A stretch of 64,000 bases of DNA from Crotophaga sulcirostris (Eukaryota > Chordata > Aves > Cuculiformes > Crotophagidae): contig VYZB01000119.1 of NCBI GenBank assembly GCA_013397455.1, positions 120,821-184,820 of the forward strand, written 5' to 3'. The position numbers and the translations under genes were made by a program. Positions 12,201 to 24,576 of this stretch are shown here, piece by piece; positions within the stretch are counted from its first letter, which is position 1, and each line of letters opens with the position of its first letter. The notes beneath the pieces are model-generated. The model made no database searches. It was given only the letters and a program-made list of their open reading frames with translations, and had not been told where the DNA came from.

Positions 12201-14619
12201 ATAATATGGTTAACTCTGGCCTGAGAGGAATACAGTCATCCTAGCCAGTAATTATCATACAGATCAGTCAGCAAGGATAACAAGGAGAGCTCTGTGGTTG
12301 CTGTTTGCACTCTAACGTTAAAAATTCCTGTTTGTTTCCACAATGTTGTATTGCCAAGGTAAAAGCCTATCCCTTTTGTCCTATTTGACATAATTGAAAA
12401 TAACATATTAAGCTAAAACCGGCATCTTTCCAAATTGCCCCTATTATCCTTCTATTTAGGAAAAGTCTCCTAGCTTAACAAACGTTATGTTACCAAACTC
12501 TGGGTGTGTGGTAAGGGAAGAAGGAGGAAAACACTGACAAGTGCCTACATAGCACAGGGAAGAAGAGGGGGAAGAAGGGTCAGTTCTGAATGTCTGTGTA
12601 TGAAGTCCTTGGTTGTACCCATCCTGTATGTAACTGGAACTATTTTCTCACTATTTTTTCTCACTATTTCTTACCTGGTGTTTCAGGATCATAAAGGCTT
12701 TGAGAGCACACTAGGTCACTTGAGTAGCAGAGAGAGGAGATGGAAGGCAGAAGAAATTGTAAAAAACATTGGCTAGACTTCCTTTTGAACTTGAGATCTA
12801 GAGAGCCATTTGGGCTTTGTTCTGATAAGAAGTCTGAGTGGTGGAAACAGGAATGCAAACAGTTAGGAACAGAACCAATGGCACTGCAGAGAATCAAATC
12901 ATGGGTTTTCTTGAACCACTATTTTGCTGGCGATGATAAAGGTTATAACATCAGTGTGTGGTTCTCTGCATCTGTGCTGGGCTCAGGAGGGGGTGTAGCA
13001 CAGAGCGCCTGCCCTTCTGGATGATTCCCTGGTTTGGTTTAGAAATGAGCACTTCTGGATGAAGAAGGATGATCCAAATATGATCATTATGGGAGTTGTA
13101 AATCTAGAAACTGAAAGGTTAGGAAAAGCAAGGTTTTAGATGGTGGTAATGGGACTCTGATATAAAAATTTCCACAGGAAATAAGAGACTGAAGTCCAAA
13201 GCAAAGCCATTGAGAAGAGCTGGGGAGAGGTAAAGGAGTAAAGCTCTTGGAAAGCAGCCATCCTTGGGCTTTGTTGAGCTACTGACTTTCCACGTTTTAT
13301 TATTTATTTATTTTGTAACATTTTATACCCACTAGAAAAAGACATTTTGAGTAACCAATTTGGCATATCTTTTCCATTTTCTAATTATATGTATTTTTCA
13401 GAATAACTTATGGTACAAAGGACAAGATTTTACAAACAAATTAGTTTCTGCACAAGGACATCAACTGCTTGGCGCTCATTTCATGGGACTTCCTTAGCTC
13501 TTTGGGGGTAACCAGTAGACGTTGTCATTAAGATTTACAGCAAGCACACCAAATATGACTCTCCTTGAGGTGAAATCCTAATGCAGTCAGGAAAGATCCA
13601 TGAAGGGAAATGAGAGCTGACTCGTGCTAAAAGAGGGAGTAGGGCTCACAGTGGGGGTACAGTTTAGTATGACTGGAATGGGAAAAAGGAGGTGTTTGTT
13701 TTGCATTTGCATTTAAGAATGGCACTGGAAACAAGGAATGCAGAAAGATGGGCTAATAGCTAAGACTGAAATGACTGTAAAACCACAGGCAGGGTGCAAA
13801 TCGGTGTTCTCATAAAATACTCAAACAAAATTATATCAGGTACTAAAAAACTATGCTCACATGGCACCAAGACTAAAGCAAGAAAAGAGAAAATCCACAG
13901 AATATGAGGTTCAGTTGATTCTGTGCCTTTTAATGAGACTGTTGTGCCTGTTCTTCATAACATAAATTAAGGAGAGACCATCAACTATTTTTTTCAAAAT
14001 CAGTATCTAAAGCTATTTTTTTTTGCTCTTTTGCTTTTAAAAGGAGAAAAAAATGGAGATCATATTATAATTACTTGCCAAAACTCTTTTTAAAATCAAA
14101 GGTGTTTAATATTCAAGAATCTTTTTATGCATTTAAAGTACTATGTTTTACTCTTCTATGATTTAAAACTTATTTTATTAATATAAGCAAAAATGTAGTC
14201 ACAGACAGACTGAACTCTTGTGCTGTAACTCAAATCCCAGCTAATTATGGCTCAGCTGTAGTGTTATAAACCCTTGAAAAACAAGGTTTATAAGAGAAGT
14301 ATTGACACAGTCTTAACTATAGCCATGTGAATGGAGCCACTGTAATATTGTTTGGAAATAGTGTTCTAAAAGGGAATCTTTTATGAAAAGAGATGCCAGC
14401 TGTTCACTTTGGAAACATTTATTTCATTGGCTCATGATAAAATTGGCTGTGGAAGATATTATTCTGAAACACAGCAACTTCTTAATTTCATTGCAACCTG
14501 AAGTCACTGAGAATGACATGATGCCTAGGAGCTGTGAAAAAGGGTTGTCATTGTCTTTTGTTTATTTCTTTTGCTTATATTTATTTTCAATTTCTTTTCA
14601 AGAAATATACATATTTTCT
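6246..14619. other. Non-coding block, no gene recognised
   Basis: Eight kilobases without a recognisable gene. Contents noted: a 12-base T run at 6542-6553 lies just beyond the SINE, another lies at 9340-9351, and a tandem octamer lies at 8046-8075. A short imperfect repeat of TATTTTCTCAC occurs around 12640-12668. A very A/T-rich stretch at about 13960-14240 contains TTTT/AAAA tracts. All open frames are short, and none has exon-like boundaries plus recognisable protein content. Confidence 0.6.
8046..8075. repeat. Tandem 14-bp duplication carrying two octamer motifs
   Basis: The unit ATTAAAAAATGCAA occurs twice head to tail (8046-8059 and 8060-8073). With the next two bases this gives two perfect ATGCAAAT octamers (8054-8061 and 8068-8075) exactly 14 bp apart. 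ATGCAAAT is the recognition sequence of POU-domain transcription factors. Whether the pair is used, or is a chance product of slippage in A-rich DNA, cannot be told here. Confidence 0.75.
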
Positions 14620-14690
14620 TAGAATAATTCAGGCTGGGCAGGTCCTCAGAAGGTCAACTAGTACCTCCTGCTCAAAGTAGGAGAAAATAC
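14620..14690 (-). mobile_element. Short CR1 3'-end fragment, antisense
   Basis: The phrase around 14645-14685 (AGGTCCTCAGAAGGTCAAC, then CTCCTGCTCAAAGTAGG) matches the antisense of a CR1 3' UTR, which typically reads like AGACCT-AGGTCATC-AGTCCA-CCTCCTGCTCAAAGCAGG. Only about 70 bases are recognisable, so the copy is severely truncated or decayed. Confidence 0.6.
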
Positions 14691-16782
14691 ATGATGCACC
14701 ATTTTAATTTCAGTTTTGGAACCAAGATTTTTATTTTTTAAAAAGGAGGCTTAAGAAAGCTTGCTTTTTAAATATATATTTTTGCTTTTGGTAATAGTTT
14801 GCCAGAAAAGACACACTTGTTCTTGCTTTAGGAGGCAGAAGTCCACAAGCATGGCTAGAACCACCTGCCAACCCCAGCCACAGTGCACAGTCCAGGATCA
14901 CACATGAATAGGTGGCTTTAATCTCAAGAACCAAAAATCTGAAGAGTAAGAAAAGCATGAGAGAAAGAGGAATGTGCTCTGACTTGTGATGATCTGCCAT
15001 GTGGAGTCTCACTTCTGAGTCAAAAAAGGTTGGTGGGTCTGGGAATGAGATCCAGAATTTCAGAGTACTGGCAGAGGAGATGCCACAGCTGAAAAATGCT
15101 GATCCAGAGATTATTCTAAGAGAACCTAACAGGAAATAGCCATCTACCCTCAATAATAATCTAGCCTGAATCTTTTGTACGTCACGTGGAGTTTGTTCAT
15201 CTCACAGTATCCCCGTGGCCCAAGATTAAAAGAGAGGTATGGAGTGGTGTAACTCTATATGTGCCCAGGTAGACCTGGGTATGAAGTCCTGAGACTATGC
15301 CCTGTGTTATATTCTATATATCTCATATCCTGTTATAGATCATATTTTAATGGTGCAATGCTATTGAAAATGCAGGGGAGGAAATAATTTGTTTAACTGA
15401 GTTATTTCATTTTATCCTACATTGCCGTGCTAAGACACAGATCAGTGCGCGTTCATTCCTTATTGCTGCATCTTCTTGTCCTTGAATAGTGCTGATGAAC
15501 TTCTTGTACTGGCCAGTGTCTGCTGCTATCATTGACTGCAGTCTCTATCCTCTGCCATGTCATTGAACTTCCATCACCATTGGCTTCATTAGCAATTATT
15601 GTTTTGGTGAAAAAAAAAAAATCCTACACGTATTATGGGATGACCTGAGGCCATTATGGAACCGAACGTTCCCATAAGGATAATCTAGCCACAATATATC
15701 AAAGTGCTGAGAAAATATCCTCTGTCTCAGGTCATGTAACCAACGTGGCTGTTAAATGTTTTAAAAGCAGTTATATAACTGGCATTTAAAATGTTTTATT
15801 GAAAACCCTTAATGCTGCTGTAACTAAAGTGACCTTTAGCAAAGTAAAACACATCACATCTTAAAATGGGATTAGATTAAAAATATCAAATATTATAATG
15901 TGTTCATGTCTGTACATGCACCATCCTGTCGTACCAACCACTGCAGCAGATGCACTAGCTTTAGAATGTTATTTTCAGCTTAAACTTATAACCTGGTGAC
16001 TTTACAAGGAGCTATTGTAATGAACTTTTAAACATTCCTTGGTATATTTGACATATGAGCACTTTATCAGTATTGTTTTATGAACAGGTGGTATCTTTTA
16101 AGGCAGATGCTCTCAAAGAGTGCATTTGATCTAGGGAGAATTGGCTCAACAGAGGCCTCTCACTGGTGTCTTTTCTCTTCCCATGTGATGATTAGATGTT
16201 TTCAAGAAACAAAAATACATCCATTAATCCGTACTGTCATAGGGAAAACCACAGAACTGCAAGAAAGTAGAGAGGTGGTTCTATGTGCTAATGTGAAACA
16301 AGATAGCCATGAAATATTTTTCTCTTAAGAGGCTGCTCTTACTAGAAGCAATTTTAAAAGCCCCACAGAGCAAATTTACATGTAAAAGTATATTAAGTTT
16401 CATTTTACAAGTCATATACTGCTGATGTCTGAAGCTCTGAAACACAAGCCCACCTGAATAGTGAGAGTGGAAATGTTTTTGAACTCAGAATAACAAAGCT
16501 AGAGGTAGAACAGATACACAAACAAACAAAAAGATGACGATTCCCTGAATGGCAATTGAAATGAGAGATACTTTCAAAAAAGTGGAGAAATGCTCTCTCT
16601 GGGACTATCTGGCCCACTGAGGAACATAATCCTTTTCTCATTTCAAGTACTCTGAAGAGGAGTAGGTGGGTGAAAAACACTGCTCCAACCTATAAGAGCA
16701 AAAATCTTTTTATCTTTCTACTTCCTTACCTGCCTGTAGCTCTTTCCTGGCAACCCCATGAGGACTGGTCATTTCAAGTGGA
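14691..16782. other. Non-coding block
   Basis: No gene recognised. The minus strand has an open frame of 140 codons at 14731-15153. Its translation is a low-complexity hydrophobic mix with no motif I recognise, and a frame of this length is expected by chance in a window this size. A run of 12 A lies near 15610. Confidence 0.6.
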
Positions 16783-16900
16783 CTATTATCCTTATTATTT
16801 TATAGCTAGGGAGTTGAGTCATAAAGGAATAAAGCAAGATGTCCAAGATCACCAAGAAAGAGTATTATAGAATCAGGAGCTGAACAGAGTCCTTGACACA
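16783..16900 (-). mobile_element. MIR-type SINE relic, antisense
   Basis: Landmarks read as the reverse complement of an ancient MIR core. TTATCCTTATTATTTTATAG stands for TTATCCCCATTTTACAG, then GGGAGTTGAGTCATAAAGG for GGAAACTGAGGCACAGAG. GATGTCCAAGATCACCAAG stands for GACTTGCCCAAGGTCACAC, followed by AGAATCAGGAGCTGAAC. The order and spacing fit one decayed copy. There is no sign of recent activity. Confidence 0.65.
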
Positions 16901-18525
16901 TGCTTTCATCACAAAATATTCTCCACACTCCCCACCCCAAATTCCACCCCCAGTACCTATGTGAATACCTCACCCATATTGAGCTGATATGTGCAGGACA
17001 GGCAAGGCTTCTGTTGTACGGTAGATTGTCTGGAGAAGGATTCAGGATCACAGAGGATAAATTAATTTGTTACCAAGGATGGTAAATTGCTGATAAAGTG
17101 AATGTACTCATAAGCGAACTGAAGAGGTGCATGGCCAAAACCAACATACACTTTTGAAACTTTTTTCCAGTATTTCTGTACAGATTTTTATCAGGTGCAT
17201 CAAGGACCCAATGGACAGCTAACAGTTATGTTAAAAAAGAATGGATGTGGTAACCATCACTTCTGTTCATGCTTTCAGAAAGTCACTTCTACCCTCACCA
17301 ACTTACAAGATACAGCACAAGCTTTTAAGTATCTTGGTGCAGTCCTACTAGTTGAACATTCAAGGCATTAATTTAGCAACAACTGGGTAAACTGGGGAGG
17401 GTCCTGCAGGGAGGCAAAGCTTTTGAGGTCTACTGGGTGATGCTTGGGAAGGAGGTGAAAGGCTGAATAAGAGGGGAGAAATTCAGAGCACTGGAGGAGC
17501 CTGGAACCACAAAGAGGAAAAATGGGAAGCATGAGGCGAGTGAGAAAGTCTAGCCAACCAAGTATTGTAGGGAAAGTTGTTTGAGAAGGGAAATGATGCT
17601 TGAGGTATCCCATTGTTTCTCTGTGGGTTGGGATTTGAATGTGAATGCTGTGGGGGCTGCCTGGCTGAGACAGAGTTGGTGCTGTTATTACCAGAGCCCC
17701 TGTACAGAGCTGGGCATTGATCTTTGGAGGCAATAGGGTGCAGTAGGAAAACTGTTTTCAAGCTGCAGGAAGTCGAGTCCTGTTAAACGTGTTTAAACAA
17801 AAGCATAGAGAACGCTCTAGTGTTGAGCAGCAATTGCACAAAAATTCTGGAAGTCAAAACCAACCAAGTGCTAAAAGGAAAGAAGTTTGGGGGAGGTTGA
17901 AAATAACTCTGATTATGAGGATCATACTGAACAGTCAGATCAGCATTTGTGCTCAGTCAGACCAGGACTTGTCTGCCAGAGGGTTTGATCTTTGGAAGGC
18001 AAGAACAATGGAATCACGCATGCAAAAAATGATTCTTTGTGGAGGGGGATGTTGTAGGTCCTCGACCAAAAGGAATAGGTGGGTGTAGGGAGCATGGACT
18101 ACATTGATGCTTAAAATTTATATGTGTGAGCAGAAAGAAATGGAGAAATAGAAGAAGCAGAAATAATATCCCTGAATAATCACCTCCAAAGTCTCTGGGT
18201 AAAGTAGCTGGCATAATGGTGGTGGCTTCTATAAGCTGCTGAGGTGCTGGGCTATGGTGGAGATATCAGTTACCTTGTAGTATATTACTCATTTTGGTGC
18301 CTTTGCAATCATAAATGAGTAGTAACAACAAAACATGAACAAAACACATCTAAGAAATGTCACTACAGAGCTGGGAAACAAGGAGGTTTACCATACTTTT
18401 GGAACTTCTAAAAGGAAGAGGTGAAATAACCCAGAGAACAGTAAATCCTAGTAAATATTTACACACTAAGCTTCACTCTCTGATGTCGAATCCCCTTCCA
18501 GTATGGGGCCCTGGGGTAGAGCTGG
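16901..18525. other. Non-coding block
   Basis: No gene recognised. Overlapping short frames on the minus strand around 17368-17761 are not supported by any family resemblance or exon structure. Confidence 0.55.
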
Positions 18526-18570
18526 CAATTAATCTACAATTAATCTACAACTAATCTACAATCTACAATT
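18526..18570. repeat. Short tandem repeat, 11-bp unit CAATTAATCTA
   Basis: Two exact units (18526-18536, 18537-18547) and one with a single change, CAACTAATCTA (18548-18558), are followed by a contracted copy, CAATCTACAATT (18559-18570). The pattern is typical of replication slippage, so the locus is probably length-variable. Confidence 0.9.
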
Positions 18571-19179
18571 GTTTGGGAGGGAGCCGTTCACAGCTGAAGG
18601 GGCTCTGTGGATTATAAATTTAGCAAACAAAATGAGAAGTCAGAGCACTGGTAATATAGGAAGTGCCAAGGTTAAAGCTGTGATCATCAGGACTCCAAGG
18701 CAGGTAACCAACACCTATATGGCAATTTTCAGTTTGCCTAACAATGCCATTGAGCTGCGATTGCAACTGGCAGCATTATGTAACTGTGACAACCAGACAA
18801 AGCAGGGGAAAAAAAAAAAAGAGAAATGCATATATATTTCCAGTCTTGGTTACTGAAGGAGTCTGAGGGATGGAGCCCTGTATTTTTAAGCTACGAAGAG
18901 CACACTACAATCCATTTTGGATACTTCTTGTCAACACCCCAGGGATCTGCACACACACAAAAAAAAGAGGATTAGACAAAGGCACTGCGTATTTTTTCTT
19001 ACTGTGAAAATGGCACCAGAACCATATTCTTTCCATTCTTTAAATAATGCAGTCCAAGTACACTTAAAGAACCTGGAGGCATGGCTAGCCTCAGCTCTAG
19101 CCACCAGTGTGGAATTTTGCACTGCAATGTTCACATGCTCAAATTTACCATAGCAACCTCCACATCACATTTAATACAC

Positions 19180-19400
19180 AGAGACATCCCTCCTCTTGCC
19201 TGTTTAAAGAGCCCTTGTTAAGTGGTTTTGCTGTATTTTAGATGCCAAGATGTCGGTAAGATTGATGGAAGGGTGCACAATCAAACTTGCAAGGAGAGCC
19301 TAGCATCTAGCTCATTATGTAAGAGAATTAGCAAGGCAGTTCTTTTGACATGACAGTCCATTATGGCGGCTGTCAATCATACCTTAACATATGCTTTTTT
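19180..19400. promoter_or_regulatory. Candidate enhancer segment with a PBX-MEIS/PREP composite site
   Basis: The sequence CTGTCAATCA at 19370-19379 is the exact reverse complement of TGATTGACAG, the well-known composite site bound by PBX together with MEIS or PREP homeodomain proteins. A second MEIS/TALE half-site TGACAG lies at 19351-19356, so the two CTGTCA/TGACAG elements face each other across a short spacer containing CCATTATGGCGG. Surrounding DNA is unique-looking and contains further TAAT-type cores. The regulatory function is inferred; only the motifs are seen. Confidence 0.35.
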
Positions 19401-19415
19401 GGTCCTCTTCAGTGA

Positions 19416-19438
19416 TTTTTTTTTTTTTTAAAAAAAAA
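19416..19438. repeat. T-run followed directly by A-run
   Basis: Fourteen T (19416-19429) are joined directly to nine A (19430-19438). The result is self-complementary and likely unstable in length. It may be two abutting tails of decayed retroposons, but no element body is recognisable on either side. Confidence 0.85.
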
Positions 19439-21536
19439 GTTGTTCCATTCCTGTTCATCAATAAGGCAGTGTGTAAATGCTTTGTGTGCGTGCACAGTAG
19501 CTGTTGCAGATCTAGATGGGTAGTGCTTTCTCCACAGTAATCACTGGGTGAATATTTTATTATGCATGCATGTGTAATCCTTACTCGTGTGGCTCTTTGT
19601 CCCTATTATATGTGCACAAGGGCTTGAATCTGCTATTGCTTCTCATCCATCTAATAGTTTTGGTCCTTTCATATGAGATAGTGGTGCTTAGACATTTTGG
19701 TACAGAAAGTCTAGGTTTATTGCCTGAGGAAAATCCCTCCAGAAGGGCAGTTGGACTTACTCATTTCCTCTTCAGGAGAGAGAAGAAAACTTGCACTAAG
19801 AGTTGTCTTAAAATGACAGTGATAACAGAATAATATCTGTGCCTATACCACTTTTCATAAAAATACATCTGTACAAAGAATAGAGCTGAATGAACTAAAC
19901 CAGTTAGATGGTTCAATATTTTAGTAGTTGGTAAGTGGGGAAATAGAGACACAAGGAATCTCAGGTTTCTGACTCTAGTTTGATATCCTGCCTGAAGACT
20001 TCTACAACTGAACTATCTCCTATTAGAAAGGAACTGAGATGGAAAGGAAACAACTCTGAGAGAGGCTCTTTTCATCTCCAAAGGAGCATCAGAGAAGGGG
20101 GGGGGCGGAACTAGAAGGACAGATTGCCTCTGAAAAATAGAGAAGTTCATCTGCAAAGCCACATCTTGACTGCTGTGCTCATTTGAGAGCGGTGGTAACT
20201 GGCAGTAATGCATCCTAGGGAGCCTGGGAAGTTAACACCTATCAAACAATAGTGCGTTTGAAAACATAGATTATGTATTGAGGTAGAATTATCTTTTCAT
20301 GTTACTTTTAAGAAAAAAAAATCCTCTACATTACGAGGCAACTCTTATAAATTGCAGCTATATCTGCATTTGATTCACATGTGTCTATCAAGCAGTGCAG
20401 TTGAGACTAGAAGTACACTTCACTGATGAGGTTTTGGTTCATTTATAGTAACGCACAGATAAGTTAGAAAAAAGCAGCATTGTTACACATCCATCTTTTT
20501 GCCACTCCTTTCTTAATATTGCTCTCTTCAGCTTGTGTAAAACTGGAGTCTTTTGGCACAATAGGAAAAATAACTTACACAAAGCTGCACCAATGGGGAA
20601 GAGGCAATGCGTATATTCTAGTAAAGATGAACTTCCATAAGGACATTAGTTCACTGGGAAAAATAAGGTTTGACACTGTATATTGTTTTATCTGGGTTAT
20701 CACTTTTTATTAGGATGAGTAGGAAAGTGGGGTTGGACTTTAAGAGCACAGTGAGAAAGTAAATGTTTGGGAAAGTTTTTTCCTAAAGTAAATGTTTTCA
20801 GAAAAGTTCTTGCAAATGTTCCACAGTTTCTCTCCTCTTAGTTTATATGGAAAGGAGTCACGTGTGGCTATTTAAATAACTCACTAGCCTTCAGGTAATT
20901 TATATATATCACTTTTTTTTTTTGGTGTTACTTATAATCTTAGCTAGGACTGGGGCATCCTTGTATATACATACCATATAAATACAGATAAACTGCACCC
21001 TCTGCCCCAAGAATCATATAGACTAAGTCCTCTGTCCTGGAAACTACTGACTGAGGCAAATGCTCTTGCTCACACACAGTAGCAATTATTTCAAGTGGGT
21101 CCTACAGAGCCAAGGCTCAAGAGGCCTTCCAGAAGAACAGGTCTTGGACAATTGGCATTGAAAGCATTTGCCTTAGTCTTTCAGCACAAATGGATTGAGC
21201 ATCATTGACTTCACTGGTACTGCTCAGATGTGCAGTGGTGTGCAGACATTTGCTTCCGATCTTTCTAAGATTCTTTTCCATTAAAAATGAATAAATGATG
21301 CCCTGAAATAACAAATAGGAGTCCATTTACATTATTGTAGCTGGCTGCAGGTTAGATTTTTCCCTTCTGTGCTATCATTTGTTACTCCTTAAATAAATAC
21401 TTACTATTATTTTATTATTATTTGAGGGGATGGAACAGAGTGTGTAATACATACATTTAACAACTTCAAGGATGCTTCATTTGACTATTTCATCCTGAAC
21501 CAGCCATGTAGTGACTCTTCTCCTGATCTGGTCTGC
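19439..21536. other. Non-coding block, with a possible MIR fragment near 19925-19990
   Basis: No gene recognised. The phrase at about 19935-19962 (GGTAAGTGGGGAAATAGAGACACAAGG) resembles part of the antisense MIR core, but flanking landmarks are missing, so it is not called separately. A G-run of nine lies at 20097-20105. A TA-rich patch lies near 20899-20908. Confidence 0.5.
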
Positions 21537-21572
21537 AATGAATTCAATGGGAAATACTCTATTAAATTCATT
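21537..21572. repeat. Imperfect inverted repeat
   Basis: The arms AATGAATTCAAT (21537-21548) and ATTAAATTCATT (21561-21572) are reverse complements with one mismatch, separated by 12 bases. Its core resembles the ATTGAATTCAATGGGA-type centre of old palindromic repeats, one of which follows at 21640. Confidence 0.6.
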
Positions 21573-21639
21573 TGGTTTCAGATCTGATGCTGCCTTTGAA
21601 ATCCATAATATAAGCAGCCTGGTCTTTGTGGTATCTACC

Positions 21640-21722
21640 ATAATGGCACAGCGTGGTCCCAATCCTGCAGTTCTTGCTCTAGGAAAATCCCTATTGACTT
21701 CAATGAGAACTCTCCTTAACTA
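21640..21722. repeat. Relic of an ancient palindromic (MITE-like) repeat
   Basis: The segment carries the hallmarks of a sauropsid palindromic repeat: a CCCAATCCTGCAG terminus (21658-21670), an internal TTGCTCTAGGAAAATCCC, then the centre TATTGACTTCAATGAGA with ACTCTCC beyond it. In less decayed copies this class reads as a near-palindrome around TTGACTTCAA. It is probably the remains of a non-autonomous DNA transposon; the family name cannot be assigned without a repeat library. Confidence 0.55.
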
Positions 21723-22164
21723 AAAATTTCATGCCCAGGTAATGAGAAGCAATGAGCATACTCTGCCCTCTCTATTAGATCCTGTAGTCAGACTACTTCT
21801 GATAGGCTTCTATAAAGTGATTTTCTATGGCAATCTGTGCTTGCAGCAGCACCTGCTCTGTTAGTCTCTCAATTCTTCACTTAACAAAACAGCTTGACAT
21901 CGCAGGTGAAAGATTCTGAAATGTTTTAATTAACTAGCTTGAGCACCATTTGATTTCTATCTCCCTAGATGTTTCAGAAATTCTAAACTGCTTGGTTCCA
22001 TGACTGCCATCAAACAAGATTTGAATGTAGGGAATAGGCTTCTATAAGAAGAAAAGAATATATATTGAAAGGTTTATATCAGGCTATTGTAAACAATGTG
22101 TTTACACAGCTCATTATCAATGGGAGATATGACCTGCAATACTTCTCAGGTTGCAAGAACTGTT

Positions 22165-22235
22165 CTAGAAATCATGGGCCAAATCTTATAGATCAGATTT
22201 AGTAAAAACTCCTATTGATCTTGGGACTTTGGGTT
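22165..22235. repeat. Relic of an ancient palindromic repeat
   Basis: GGGCCAAATCTTATAGATCAG is followed by TTTAGTAAAAACTCCTATTG and ATCTTGGGACT. This fits the pattern GGGCC-AATCCTGCA...AAACTCCCATTGA-TTCAATGGGA seen in the same repeat class as 21640-21722, with many substitutions. Confidence 0.45.
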
Positions 22236-24498
22236 TGGGGCTCATCTTGAGTTTTAGAGAATGAAAGAAAAAAATCAGTGGAAAGAGCAAAAGAAAGAAA
22301 AAAAACCCTACCCTGGGGGTTTTAAACTATTCATTTATCAGGTTATGCAAGAATATGCATTTCGGTGAGCTGATATTGTACAGGAGCAATCAGAGCTCTC
22401 ACTCATAAAAGACCCTCTTGGTCATAGAATGAAATAATTGCTGAAATGCTCTGGCCATATTAGCATAGCACAGTTCAGGAGGTCACTGCTGTGCACCTAC
22501 TGCCACACAAACAGAGATCAAAGAAAGGCAATAAAACGCAGTGGGGAAATCTTTCCGAGACAGCCCACACCACAGGCTGCCACACCCTTCCCCACTGCAG
22601 AGTGGAAGAGCTGGAGATAAGGGCTCCTTGTCTGAAGGCGGAGAAATAGGTTCCTCTCAAAGGGCTCAAAATGGACCTGTGTTTAGCACAGGCATCATCT
22701 AGCAGGAGTAGCTATTAACTTGAAGACTGGTTTATTTGCATCCATCAGACTCAGAGTTACTTGTTTACGGGATCTGACATCAGACTTCTGAAAAAATGTG
22801 AAAAGTAGACATGGGCAAGGAGGGAAAGCCATCAGATGCCTGTTGTAGCCAGCAGGAACTTTTTTTCAGTCCTGCCAAAATGGTGAAAACATACCTTCAG
22901 TAAAAAGATAAAAGCTAAAATCCTCCTGTCATAACTTGCCTACACAATCTGAAATATCACCATGCTTATAAAGGGATGAAAGCATAACAATCTTACCAGC
23001 ACAGCAGCAAAGCCACAGTGTACATCTGGGGAATCCAGGATTTGAACATGACTTAGTCTATGTGGAATGAGTTTTAAATGCTCTACACACGGTAAGAAAT
23101 ACCTGTTACCAACAAATCTTTAATAATCAGTAAAGTGCTGCTGGGGGAAAAAGTCTTTTTTTAAAAAAAAAATAATAAAAGAAATCTGGGATTATGATAC
23201 AGGTATCTTTGCAGAATTGGGTATTACTCTTCTGATGTCTTAATCTGCAGGGTTTTTTCCCCTCACGTTAAGCTCAGTTAGCTAAATGAAGTGTTCTGTG
23301 CCCCATTGTGTCTTTTCATAGTTTCTGAACAGAAGCCAATTTAAATAGTTAAAATCCATTTACGGGTAACGCTCCTCACAAACACTGCACCACTGAGACT
23401 ATTTGTCTTTCTGAACTTGTGCCGGTGCTCACTGCGTTAGCAGTTTAATCAGATTTGTTAATGAATAATGTTTTGCTTGCAAAGTATATCTTGCGTGCAT
23501 TAAGCTCCTAATTGTGGAGTTGCCACAAGTCCTGGATAAAAGGCAGCCCTGAAGAAGCTGGGGAGTCCAGCTCACAGCTGGGTTCCTGCTCCCCCTTGCT
23601 CTTTGGTGTAATTCCCACTGGCTGGGTACCAGACACCGGTGAGCGCGTTCTGTCCTGGCTGAGCTCTGCTGGGCACTCTGAGCAGGGGAGACCCATTGCT
23701 TGCCCACTTCTCACTAGTCCTTGGTGCAGCTCGGAGTAGCAGAGACAAAAAAAGATTATTTTTCTGATGTGGGGCTTTTTGGTGTTTGGTGGTGGTTGTT
23801 GTTAACTTGAAACAAGGGAGAGTACAGGGATATTGTTGATATCTGAAAATAACAATTTAACCCTGTAGAGTACTTACTGTATTTCTGATTATTAACGTGT
23901 GTTTCCATGCTAGTACCTTTGCTCTAGCCTTGGAGCTTTGCGTTCACTCTTTAGCTTAGCATTATAAGAAATTGACCAAACCTGGAATTTTGATGTAGGT
24001 TTTCAGTTAATGTATTCAGTCTTAAGTTTGCTATTTTTTAATGCCCAGTTGTTATTTTCATCTTGAAGTTTCCTTCATGTCTTTTTCTCAAGTAGAATTA
24101 ATTTATTACTCAAATACATTTACAGTTGGGCATCACAATTCTACCAACTGGGCAGTCTGTTCTGCTAAAGTACAAACTAGCTTTTACATTCTAACAATAA
24201 ATCACAGTATTGTGTATGAAACTAGTCCTTTAATTGCAATGCAGAAGAGTGGGACAGAAGTAGGAAGCGAGGTTTTATTTCTCTTTGAAGTGAAACACTC
24301 CATTTCTCATTTTCTTATCATATTTTCAGTTTCGTATGCCTTTGAAATACAGCGATTATATAAAACACTGGTTTGAACTATGTCATAGAAAGCTGTGTGC
24401 CAAATTTTTTTAAGGCCTGGAAGTACATATAAACCTAAGCCATTTCACATCATATCTGGTTTTGTGGGGTTTTTGGAATACAAACTAGAATATTTAAT
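22236..24498. other. Non-coding block
   Basis: No gene recognised. The 23500-23740 section is somewhat richer in GC and open on both strands for 70-90 codons, but it has no recognisable protein motif and no convincing splice signals around a coding frame. The 22980-23045 phrase ending in GAATCCAGGATTTGAAC may be a trace of a tRNA-SINE but is too short to call. Confidence 0.5.
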
Positions 24499-24576
24499 CA
24501 GAGTTAGGCACTTGTTTAAGGACATAATGAAATCTAGAATTTATTGAGTAGGAAATTGGGTCCTGAATCCAGGTAT
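24499..24576 (-). mobile_element. MIR-type SINE relic, antisense
   Basis: AGTTAGGCACTTGTTTAAGG corresponds to the AGTTAAGTGACTTGCCCAAGG core. Then come CATAATGAAATCTAG and GAGTAGGAAATTGGGTCCTG, ending AATCCAGGT, where the family has GCAGGAATTGAACCCAGGT. One short, highly diverged copy. Confidence 0.55.

Noticed and set aside
14731..15153. Minus-strand open frame of 140 codons
   Set aside because: No recognisable motif, no splice signals of note, and a frame this long is expected by chance in 64 kb of six-frame reading.
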